A DNA stretch of 64,000 bases, taken from the NCBI GenBank assembly GCA_020635825.1, contig JACJZA010000012.1, positions 42,682 through 106,681 of the forward strand, written 5' to 3'. Source of the stretch: Flavobacteriales bacterium. Lineage in GTDB: Bacteria; Bacteroidota; Bacteroidia; Flavobacteriales_E; Vicingaceae. Of the stretch, positions 18,382 through 26,700 are shown one piece after another (the first letter of the stretch is position 1; the number at the start of each line of letters is the position of its first letter). A program made the position numbers and the translations under genes. The notes under the pieces are model-generated. The model ran no database searches. It was not told where the DNA came from and saw only the letters and a list, made by a program, of their open reading frames with translations.

Positions 18382-19179
18382 TTATGATTTTAACTCAACA
18401 ACATATCCTTCATGTTTCCTTACATTCATTACCACTCCATTTTGGAAAATAAGGTATTGCCCTTTTATGCCCATTAATTTTCCTGAATATTCAGGTACTT
18501 TATCAAATCCAATACTGGTTAGTTTTACTGGGTATTGAATTACAGGGTAATTCAAATCAATTATTTTATCTTCTTTTACTATATAATCTTGGTATTGATC
18601 AGCTATTAATTCTGCAGTTTTATGTTTTTCTTCAATTAAATCAATATCAGGATAAACATTTAGCAACATTTGTCGCCAATTGGTTTTATCAGCCATGTGA
18701 GCTTTTAAACTCACTTCTATCATTCCTGCTAAATATCGGTTAGGAGTTTCTGCCAATTTTATTGCTTTTACAGCTCCCTGATCTATCCACCTTGTTGGAA
18801 CTTGAGTTCCTCTGGTAATACCTACTTTTATTCCGCTGGTCAATGATAAATAGACAACATGTGGTTGTAATTGAACAGATTTTTCAAATTCTAAATCTCT
18901 ATCTTCAATACCTAAATGAGCTTTCGATAATTCAGGATGAATAATCCAATCAGCTGCACTTGGAGAGTTTTTAAAACAAGGATAACAAAATCCTTGATTA
19001 AAAGATTTAACTGTTTCTCTACCACAATTCACACATAAAATTTTATGTCCGTAGTTGAGTGTAATTGTTGAACCAATCAATTCGTTCATATTCACTAAAT
19101 CTTCTCCAATAGGTAAATGATACATTATTTCATCACCTAATTCAGTCTTCATTTTTCGTATTTGTCCTTCGTAGTTCAT
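18382..19179 (-). CDS. DUF2797 domain protein with zinc ribbon and GIY-YIG-like segment
   Basis: 265 residues. An N-terminal beta-rich part is followed by a CxxC...CxxC zinc ribbon (CVNCGRETVKSF, FCYPCF; about 50-72). Then comes VYLSLTSGIKVGITRGTQVP with RWIDQGA, resembling the GIY-YIG nuclease core (established for DUF2797 by remote similarity). The rest (IKLAETPNRYLAGMIEVSLK, IGFDKVPEYSGKLMGIKGQYLIF) fits DUF2797 throughout. The function is not known; nucleic-acid binding is plausible from the ribbon. ATG at 19179. Confidence 0.85.
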   Translation of the reverse strand: MNYEGQIRKMKTELGDEIMYHLPIGEDLVNMNELIGSTITLNYGHKILCVNCGRETVKSFNQGFCYPCFKNSPSAADWIIHPELSKAHLGIEDRDLEFEKSVQLQPHVVYLSLTSGIKVGITRGTQVPTRWIDQGAVKAIKLAETPNRYLAGMIEVSLKAHMADKTNWRQMLLNVYPDIDLIEEKHKTAELIADQYQDYIVKEDKIIDLNYPVIQYPVKLTSIGFDKVPEYSGKLMGIKGQYLIFQNGVVMNVRKHEGYVVELKS

Positions 19180-19180
19180 A

Positions 19181-19320
19181 AAGTTTCAAGTTGTAAAGTG
19201 GAAAGTTAAAAGTTTATTTAGAGATTACCGATATTTTTATTCTTTTAAAAAAGTAAGAATAAAAATTCTGTATTGAGGCTTTTACTTTTAACTTTAAGAA
19301 CTTTCAAGCTTTTAACTCAA
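19181..19320. repeat. inverted heptamer-type repeats in a divergent promoter region
   Basis: Two blocks of imperfect 7-nt units (19181-19215 and 19279-19320) face each other and share a perfect 12-bp inverted repeat, AAAGTTAAAAGT / ACTTTTAACTTT. Between them is a further imperfect palindrome around TTATTCTT / AAGAATAA. The region separates the DUF2797 and GH3 genes. Confidence 0.55.
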
Positions 19321-19324
19321 CAAA

Positions 19325-20839
19325 ATGGCAGTAGAAATTATTAACTCATTTTTTTCTTGGATTATTAAACAACGAATGCATCAAATGGAGTTGTTTATTA
19401 AATATCCTATAGAGGTTCAAAATGAGTTATTGATGGATTTGATTAAAACGGCTAAAAATACAGAATGGGGGACGAGTTATGATTTTAAATCTATTAAATC
19501 TTATCAAGATTTTAAAGACAGAATTCCATTACAAGATTATGAAAGTTTACAAGAATACATTTTAAGAATAAAACAAGGAGAACAAAATGTTTTATGGCCA
19601 ACAGAGATAAAATGGTTTGCAAAATCATCTGGAACAGTTACAGGGAAAAGTAAATTTATTCCTGTAAGTAAAGAATCGCTAATTGATTGCCACTATAAAG
19701 GAGGGAAAGATTTGTTGGCAATTTATCATCATAATCATCCTGAATCAAAATTAATATTAGGAAAAACGCTTGTGGTAGGAGGAAGTAGTGAGATTAATTC
19801 ATTCGGTAAAAACTCTTATTATGGAGATTTATCAGCTATCATTATGAAAAATTTCCCATTTTGGGTAGAACATAGAAGGGTGCCAGACTTAAAAGTGGCA
19901 CTGATGGCTGAATGGGAAGAGAAGATTGAGAAAATGGCAATATTGACTGCTCAAGAAGATGTTTCCAACATTTCAGGGGTGCCTTCTTGGACATTGATTT
20001 TACTTCAAAAAATATTAGAGATTACCGGTGCAAAAAATATTTCTGAAGTATGGCCTAATCTTGAATTATACATGCATGGAGGTGTAAATTTTTTACCTTA
20101 TAAAAAACAATTCGACGATATATTGGATAGAAAAAGCATTAATTATTACGAAAACTATAATGCTTCTGAAGGATTTTTCGGATTACAAGACCAAAGTAAA
20201 TCTGATGAAATGCTGTTAATGTTGGATTATGGAATATTTTATGAATTTATACCTGTAAAAGAGTTAGATAGTGAAAAACCACCATCATTAACATTAGATG
20301 AGGTAGAATTAAATAAAAATTATGCTGTAGTTATATCAACAAATGCTGGTTTATGGCGATATCAAGTGGGCGATACTATTCAGTTTACTTCATTAAATCC
20401 GTTTAGAATAAAAGTAACCGGAAGAACCAAACATTTTATCAATGCTTTTGGAGAAGAACTGATTGTAGATAATGCTGAAAATGCTTTGAAAAATGCTTGT
20501 GAAAAAACCAATTCTAAGATTAAAGATTACACTGTTGCCCCTGTTTATTTAAAAGAAGGAAAAAACGGTAAGCATCAATGGTTAATAGAGTTTGATGAGC
20601 CACCTTTGAATTTAGACTATTTTACAGAAGTGTTGGATAATGCTTTAAAAAATTTAAATTCAGATTACGAAGCTAAACGTTATCATAATTTGATTTTGGA
20701 TTTACCTGAGATAATTTCATTACCAAAAAATACGTTTTATCAGTGGATGAAAATGAATAACAAGTTAGGTGGACAACACAAAGTACCACGATTATCTAAT
20801 CATAGAAAAATTGTTGACGAAGTGCTTAAAATGGTATAA
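19325..20839 (+). CDS. GH3 family acyl-adenylating enzyme
   Basis: 504 residues with the GH3 auxin-responsive-promoter family pattern throughout: AKSSGTVTGKSKFIPVS (ATP-phosphate loop, about 99-115), YYENYNASEGFFGLQD, YAVVISTNAGLWRYQVGDTI and KVTGRTKHFINAFGEEL. Plant members conjugate amino acids to acyl acids through an acyl-adenylate. Bacterial homologues are common in Bacteroidota but their substrates are unknown. Start ATG 19325 gives a normal N-terminus. It is followed 16 bp later by a propeller-protein gene and then a deoxynucleoside kinase, probably one transcript. Confidence 0.88.
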   Translation: MAVEIINSFFSWIIKQRMHQMELFIKYPIEVQNELLMDLIKTAKNTEWGTSYDFKSIKSYQDFKDRIPLQDYESLQEYILRIKQGEQNVLWPTEIKWFAKSSGTVTGKSKFIPVSKESLIDCHYKGGKDLLAIYHHNHPESKLILGKTLVVGGSSEINSFGKNSYYGDLSAIIMKNFPFWVEHRRVPDLKVALMAEWEEKIEKMAILTAQEDVSNISGVPSWTLILLQKILEITGAKNISEVWPNLELYMHGGVNFLPYKKQFDDILDRKSINYYENYNASEGFFGLQDQSKSDEMLLMLDYGIFYEFIPVKELDSEKPPSLTLDEVELNKNYAVVISTNAGLWRYQVGDTIQFTSLNPFRIKVTGRTKHFINAFGEELIVDNAENALKNACEKTNSKIKDYTVAPVYLKEGKNGKHQWLIEFDEPPLNLDYFTEVLDNALKNLNSDYEAKRYHNLILDLPEIISLPKNTFYQWMKMNNKLGGQHKVPRLSNHRKIVDEVLKMV

Positions 20840-20855
20840 TTTTAGTGATTATTAA

Positions 20856-21647
20856 ATGATGAAAAAAACTATACTTCTATATCTATTCACTTTTCTTACA
20901 ATTGCTTCTTTTGCTCAGGTTTTAAAGAAAGAATTTAAAGGTAATCTGCTTACTACCGATCAATTTAGTAATTACTACGAAGTTTTTGATAACCAAATTA
21001 AGAAATACAATATTAAAGGGGAGTTATTGTTCACTTATAGCAATAATGTATTGGGAGAAATTACAAGTTTGGATGTTAGAAATCCTTTAAAGATTTTGGT
21101 TTATTTTAATGAGTTTACGAAAGTACTAACATTGGATGATGCACTTTCTCCTTGGGGAGACGTTTTGAACCTAAATGATTTAAGCTTAGAAGAAACTTCG
21201 TTGGTTTGCACCTCATACAACTATGGAGTTTGGTATTACAATCCATTAAAATATATTCTTACTCGTATTCAAAATCAAAAAATTACAAATACATCTAGTA
21301 ATATTTCTACTCTTTTAGATATCAATATTCAACCTAATTATTTGGTAGAAGAAAATGAAAAAGTTTATTTAAACGACCCTGTAAACGGAATACTTGTTTT
21401 TGATGTGTTTGGAACTTATTTAAAAACTATTCCACTATACCATTTAAATGAATTTCATGTGAAAGAAAAATTTATTCTTTACGTTAATGAGCAAAAACAA
21501 ATAGAAACTTATGATTTTTTCACACTTGAAAAACAAGTTTATCAACCTGAAATTTATAAGAATATTAAAACAGTTCGCTTACAAGGAAAGCATATTTTTA
21601 TATTGAATGAAAATAATGAATTAATTATCGACAAAATTGCTCTATAA
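20856..21647 (+). CDS. exported beta-propeller-like protein, function unknown
   Basis: 263 residues with a signal peptide (MMKKTILLYLFTFLTIASFAQ). The remainder is short repeated beta segments (YYEVFDNQIKKYNIKGELLFTY, VWYYNPLKYILTRIQNQK, GILVFDVFGTYLKTIPLY, HIFILNENNELIIDKI) consistent with a six-bladed propeller. No catalytic motif. It lies between the GH3 gene (16 bp gap) and the deoxynucleoside kinase (55 bp gap). Confidence 0.7.
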   Translation: MMKKTILLYLFTFLTIASFAQVLKKEFKGNLLTTDQFSNYYEVFDNQIKKYNIKGELLFTYSNNVLGEITSLDVRNPLKILVYFNEFTKVLTLDDALSPWGDVLNLNDLSLEETSLVCTSYNYGVWYYNPLKYILTRIQNQKITNTSSNISTLLDINIQPNYLVEENEKVYLNDPVNGILVFDVFGTYLKTIPLYHLNEFHVKEKFILYVNEQKQIETYDFFTLEKQVYQPEIYKNIKTVRLQGKHIFILNENNELIIDKIAL

Positions 21648-21702
21648 TTAAGATTCAATATAATTTTTTGTATTTTTAATTCCTTATTAAAAAGTACATA
21701 AT

Positions 21703-22326
21703 ATGTTAGTTGCTGTTGCAGGAAATATAGGTTCTGGAAAAACCACATTAACCACTTTATTAGCGAAACACTATAACTGGGATACCCATTTTGAAGATGT
21801 AGATGATAATCCTTACTTAAATGATTTTTACAACGATATGCAACGTTGGTCATTTAACTTGCAGGTTTATTACTTAACCAGTCGTATTAGTAAAATACAA
21901 GAGATTAATGCCAGCGGCAAGCCGACTATTCAAGATAGAACTTTGTATGAAGATGCTTATATTTTTGCTCCCAACTTACACTCTATGGGATTAATGACCA
22001 CCAGAGATTTTGAAACATACTTTTCTTTATTTAAACTACAAGAAACATTTATTCAACCGCCTGACTTGTTGATTTATTTACGAGCTTCTGTTCCTACTTT
22101 AGTAAATCAAATTCAAAAGCGTGGCAGAGATTATGAAGAAAGTATTCGTTTAGATTATTTAAAACGTTTAAATGAACGTTACGAAGCATGGATTTCTACT
22201 TACGACCAAGGGAAGATATTAATTGTGGATGTAGATAATAATAACTTTTCTGAGAAAGCAGAAGATTTAGGGGTTATTATTAATGGTATTGATGCAGAAT
22301 TACACGGCTTATTTGAAGCGAAATAA
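21703..22326 (+). CDS. deoxynucleoside kinase (dCK/dGK family)
   Basis: 207 residues. P-loop GNIGSGKTT at residues about 7-15, the DRT motif in TIQDRTLYEDAYIF (counterpart of the ERS/DRS catalytic motif), substrate-side residues in YYLTSRISKIQ, and an Arg-rich lid in IQKRGRDYEESIRLDYL. This matches the deoxyadenosine/deoxyguanosine/deoxycytidine kinase family of nucleoside salvage. Which base it prefers cannot be read. It ends at a terminator. Confidence 0.92.
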   Translation: MLVAVAGNIGSGKTTLTTLLAKHYNWDTHFEDVDDNPYLNDFYNDMQRWSFNLQVYYLTSRISKIQEINASGKPTIQDRTLYEDAYIFAPNLHSMGLMTTRDFETYFSLFKLQETFIQPPDLLIYLRASVPTLVNQIQKRGRDYEESIRLDYLKRLNERYEAWISTYDQGKILIVDVDNNNFSEKAEDLGVIINGIDAELHGLFEAK

Positions 22327-22348
22327 AATAAATTCTTATAAATTATAA

Positions 22349-22372
22349 AGCACCTTTTAGGTGCTTTTTTTT
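22349..22372 (+). terminator. rho-independent terminator after deoxynucleoside kinase
   Basis: Stem AGCACCT-ttt-AGGTGCT followed by a run of eight T. Confidence 0.9.
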
Positions 22373-22385
22373 GTTAAATCTGAAA

Positions 22386-22579
22386 CGTCATTCTGAATTT
22401 AATTTAATTAAACCAAACCAAACCTAGTTTATAATGTAATCCTTACTAAAGTTTTAAAATATGGAATGGTTTTTAGCGGGGTATAAATTGATGTTAAGTT
22501 TCGTAATTAATTCATTCCTAAATCTTTTAGGATTTTATAACTACAGTTAGCTGTAGATAAAATTTTGTTCTGAATGACG
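22386..22579. repeat. 194-bp intergenic element with CGTCATTC...GAATGACG ends
   Basis: Terminal inverted repeats CGTCATTCTGAA and TTCTGAATGACG match at 11 of 12 bases. The interior is AT-rich and non-coding, with short hairpins (CTACAG-tta-GCTGTAG; CCTAAATC...AGGATTT). The ends resemble those of the 67-70 bp elements in ribD and the SpoIIE gene. No transposase is present, so it would be MITE-like. It fills most of the gap between two terminators; no gene is visible. Confidence 0.6.
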
Positions 22580-22590
22580 AATTATATAAG

Positions 22591-22625
22591 CAAAAAAAAA
22601 TCCCGCCATTGGCGGGATTCTTTTT
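22591..22625. terminator. bidirectional terminator downstream of the beta-barrel gene
   Basis: Stem AATCCCGCC-att-GGCGGGATT with nine A on its left and a T-rich tract on its right. Confidence 0.85.
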
Positions 22626-22640
22626 ATCTTAAATCACTTC

Positions 22641-23480
22641 TTAGAAGTGGAAGTTTAAGTTGATGTTTCCTCTTAACTGAGTATCAAAAGCAAATGCACT
22701 TGATTTACCTTTTTTAGTAGTCTCAGTGATTAAAGAGTTAGTAGTAGCTGTAGAACCTACAGGAATACCCCATCTTTCAGTAGTAGTTTCACCTTCTCCA
22801 GTTGAAGTCATTCCTAAACCGTAACCGTATTCAGCACCTAAAGATACTTTTGGAGCAAAGAACCACTCAACACCGATGAATCCACCTAAACCTAAAGTGA
22901 AAGTTGAACCATCTTTATCTTCAGTTTGTCTTGCAGCACCACCGTTAGTATAATCATCAGTTAAAGCTCTCGAATCATCAGTAGTAATAGTTTGACCACC
23001 TAATAATCCGAAATAAACTTCTCCACCGTAGTATCCTTGGATTCTAGTGTTACCTCTTCTTTTTTCGATACCAGCACCTAAAATAACGCTAAATCCTTGA
23101 GAAGTTTTAGTAGTAACAGTATAATCAACGTCAGCAGTTGTTGGATCAGCATCAGCATCATATTTACCTAATACATCAGAAGATTGAGATGAAGTTCCGA
23201 TTCTACCTCTTAATCTGTAAGCAGTAGTTTCGTCTTTGAACATTTTTAATCTGATTTCTTGACCTACTGAATTGTTCATCCAACCCATTGATAAAGCACC
23301 ATTAGAACCACCGTTAGCTAAGTTACCAACGTAAGTAGTAAATGAAGATGCATCAAATCCGATTGACCAATCACCAGCTTCTGGTAAATAAGCTTCACCT
23401 TTTTTAGATGTTAAACCATCTTGAGCAAAAGTTGCAGTAGCAGTTAAAATAGCAGCTACAAATAATAATCTTTTTTTCAT
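22641..23480 (-). CDS. outer-membrane beta-barrel protein
   Basis: 279 residues. Signal peptide MKKRLLFVAAILTATATFAQ. The mature part is Gly/Thr-rich with alternating amphipathic strands (SIGFDASSFTTYVG, GFSVILGAGIEKRRGNTRIQGYYGGEVYFGLLGG, FTLGLGGFIGVEWFFAPKVSLGAEYGYGLG) and ends in ...RGNINLNFHF, an aromatic C-terminus typical of barrels inserted by BamA. Codon use (repeated GGT/GTA/GAA, no rare codons evident) and a good promoter suggest strong expression. Its substrate or role is unknown; an OmpW/porin-like small barrel is likely. Confidence 0.8.
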   Translation of the reverse strand: MKKRLLFVAAILTATATFAQDGLTSKKGEAYLPEAGDWSIGFDASSFTTYVGNLANGGSNGALSMGWMNNSVGQEIRLKMFKDETTAYRLRGRIGTSSQSSDVLGKYDADADPTTADVDYTVTTKTSQGFSVILGAGIEKRRGNTRIQGYYGGEVYFGLLGGQTITTDDSRALTDDYTNGGAARQTEDKDGSTFTLGLGGFIGVEWFFAPKVSLGAEYGYGLGMTSTGEGETTTERWGIPVGSTATTNSLITETTKKGKSSAFAFDTQLRGNINLNFHF

Positions 23481-23543
23481 TGTTAATTGTTTTAGTTAAA
23501 CTTTTTTAATTTAATTAATTTCTATTTTAATTTTTAGTTTGGG

Positions 23544-23576
23544 CAAACTTACAACATTTTTTTTATTCTGTGCAAG
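23544..23576 (-). promoter_or_regulatory. promoter of the beta-barrel gene
   Basis: Minus strand: TAAGTTTG (exact TAnnTTTG, 23544-23551) with CTTG about 21 bp upstream as a weak -33. It leaves a 5' leader of roughly 55 nt. The whole gap 23481-23772 contains no gene. Confidence 0.5.
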
Positions 23577-23588
23577 TTTTTTTTTTAT

Positions 23589-23629
23589 TTATCAACAAAT
23601 GTTAATAGTTATTAACAGTCTGTTGATAA
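23589..23629. promoter_or_regulatory. nested palindrome, candidate operator upstream of the beta-barrel promoter
   Basis: Outer perfect 9-bp inverted repeat TTATCAACA / TGTTGATAA (spacer 23) encloses a perfect inner 7-2-7 palindrome GTTAATA-gt-TATTAAC. There is no U-run on either strand after it, so it is not a normal terminator. TTATCAACA is one base from the E. coli DnaA-box consensus. Confidence 0.5.
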
Positions 23630-23772
23630 CCTCTGAAGCCCAATAATAATAGATTTCAAAGGTATATAAGCGATTCAAAAAAAACGACAAAAAATAAAAA
23701 ATAACACTTTTTTAACATAAAAAACTTTTAATATTTTCCCTCAAAGTATATAAGTTATTGCTAAACAGTAGT

Positions 23773-26700
23773 TTAAGGTATTTTTATTCCAGTCACTAAT
23801 ATATCGTCTATTTGCTCATGATGCTGATTATCAAATGGATGCATCCATTTTTTAATTTCATCATCAATTAGCATTTTTTGCGTGTTCATGTCATTTTCTT
23901 GTATAGAAATGATAAAACGTTTAAAATTTAACGATTTATATTTCTTTCCTTTTTCACCACCAAATTGGTCTGCATAACCATCACTAAACATATAGATAGC
24001 ATCTCCAGAGTTTAATTCTATTGTGTGTGTAGTAAAAGGTTTTGGTTCGGCATATTTTCCAATCGGTTGTTTATCTGCTTTAATTTCTATTAACTCATAA
24101 TCGTCATCCCGCACTTGATGCGGGATCTTCTCATCCGAAATAGATTCCGTGTCAAGCACGGAATGACGTATTGGACGAACTATCCACAATGGATTATTGG
24201 CTCCAGCATATTTCAATATAGCTTTCGGTTGACGGTTGTCAGCTGAAAGCTGTTGACTGTCAGTCAAAAACTTTAAACTACATAATGCTATATCCATTCC
24301 GTCTTTTACTTCTTCATCACTTTTTTCAAACTCTTGAATAACAATTTCACGAGTTTTTGTTAGTATTTCGCCAGGAATTGAGAGTTTATGTTCTCTAACA
24401 CTTCTATTTAATGCATTGTTACAAACCACACTAACCATTGCACCAGGTACTCCATGGCCTGTACAATCAGCAGCAGCAAAAAGTATAATAGGAGAGGTTT
24501 TCCCATTAATAGTTTCCATCCAATAAAAATCTCCGGCAACAATATCTTTTGGTTGGTAAAGAATAAAAGATTTAGGTAAATGTGCTTCGACTTGTTTTTG
24601 TGGAGGCAATATAGCTGATTGAATTCTTTGAGCGTAGTTGATAGAATCGACAATCTCCTTGTTCTTTTCTTCGATAACTTCTTTTTGTTTTACAATTTCT
24701 TTGGTTCTTTCTTTTACAGTATTTTCTAATACTATTTTATCTTTTTTAAGTTTGCTCAATCGTACTCGTGTGTAAACATATACAACTATTAAACAGACAA
24801 CTATACAAATAGTAAAGAACCACCAGGTTAAATAAAATGGTGGAGCAATAGTAAAGGAATATTCATAAGGAACACTTTCTTCTCCATTTTCAGTAACTGA
24901 CTTTACCATTAATGTATAGGTGTTAGGTTTTAAACCTTGAAAAACAACTTCACTGTTTTTGGTAGTATACCATTCGTCTGTATAACCTACTAATTGATAT
25001 TGATAAGTAACATTATTGGGATTGGTAAAAAAGATGGTGCTGAAATTAAATGTCAAAAAGTTTTTATTGTAGGGGAGTTCAAGTTGTGTGGGTATGCCGT
25101 CAATGTTTAGCTTCGGGCTATAGATATTCCAATCTACAGTTTGGTTAAATAATTTAATCTCTTCTAGTAAAATAGTTGGCTGTTTACTATCTGAAGTTTC
25201 TTTTTCTGGTGAATAAACGCTAAGACCATTTACAGTTCCAAACAATACCTGTTTGTTTTCTGTGTCTGAATAAATAGCATTTAAGTTATTTTCAATAGAT
25301 AAGAATCCATTATTTTCTGAATAATGTTGAATGGAAAGAATATTATTGTTTTCGCCAAATGTTACTTTATCAAATCCTTTATCGGTTCCAACCATTAATT
25401 GGTTTCCATAAACAGATAAAGAGTAAATATTGTTGGAGGTTAATTGATAATCGAATAAAATTGGTTGAATGTTTTTTGGATTTTTTTTATCGAGTAAAAA
25501 GATTCCACCACCATAAGTTCCTATTAATATGTTTCCATTTTTATCCTCTACCAATGCATGAACTTTAAGATTGGTCAATCCTTCAGCTTCATCATAAGTG
25601 GTCATGCTATTATCTTTATAGCTCGCAAGCCCTCCAAGTGTACCAATCCAAATGGTACCTTCGCTATCTTCAATTATTGTTTGGATTTCATTGTGAATAA
25701 AACCTTCATCTTCCGTAAACACACCAAACATATCTCCGGTATAAAAACTAAGTCCGCTACTGGTACCAATCCAAACCCAATCATTTTTTGCACAATAAAT
25801 GGTGTTGATTTGGTCTCCTGCTAATTCTTCTTCAGAATTTACAGTTGCTAAAATTTTTTCATTCCAAACTACTAATCCGTTTTGTGTTCCTATCCATACA
25901 TTATTATTGTTATCAAAATCAAATGTTTTAATAGAACTATAGAAAGGATGGTTGCTTAATATTTTTTGTTGAGCAACAATTTTGTTATCCTTTATTGAGA
26001 ATGTTTGAATTCCATTATCGTATGTTGATATCCAATATAAATTATCATATTCATTTTTTTTAATGGAACTGATTTGATTGCTGATTAAACCATCGTTTTT
26101 GGTAAAGTGAGAAAAATTAAAACCATTTAGTTTTAATAATCCTTCCCCCATACAGCTAATCCATAGATTGTTTTCTCTATCGTTAAATAAGTTTAAAATT
26201 TGATTGTTGGGTAATCCGTCAGAAACATCTATATAGGAAAAAGTATTGTTTTCCAAGAAATGAATCCCTCCATCATTGGTTCCTATGCAGATGGTATTGT
26301 TTCTTTCACATAGATTTAAAATGTAATTATCCTTCAGTCCATTTAATATGCTATAATTTACAAGAGTAGGGTTGGAGTTGGGACTTATGTTTTCGTATTT
26401 AAATACTCCACTTTTAATCGAGCCATACCAAATGTTTCCTTTACTGTCTTTTATCCCGCAGAATATAGTAGATAAATCATAATTGAAAGAAGTGTTTATT
26501 TCTGTAACTGTTAGTTCTTTTTCATAATTAACCATTTGAGGGTTTCCTCCTATATATCCCAACCAAATTCTGTTAAAATTATCTTCAAGAATAGAAAATA
26601 CATTATCGGATGCTAATCCATCATTTGAATTAAATGAAGTAACGGTAATAGAATCTTTTTTCTCAAATACAGAAACACCTCCACCAGAGGTTCCTGCCCA

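Noticed and set aside
22386..22579. Small RNA gene or short ORF between the two terminators
   Set aside because: No promoter box, no long open frame; terminal inverted repeats fit a repeat element better.
23589..23629. Replication origin with DnaA boxes
   Set aside because: Only two near-boxes (TTATCAACA, inverted), no dnaA/dnaN/gidA context and no cluster of boxes; an operator explains it better.
24408..25824. Several open frames of 60-90 codons on both strands within the SpoIIE gene
   Set aside because: Each overlaps clear propeller or phosphatase coding sequence in another frame and has no recognisable protein features.
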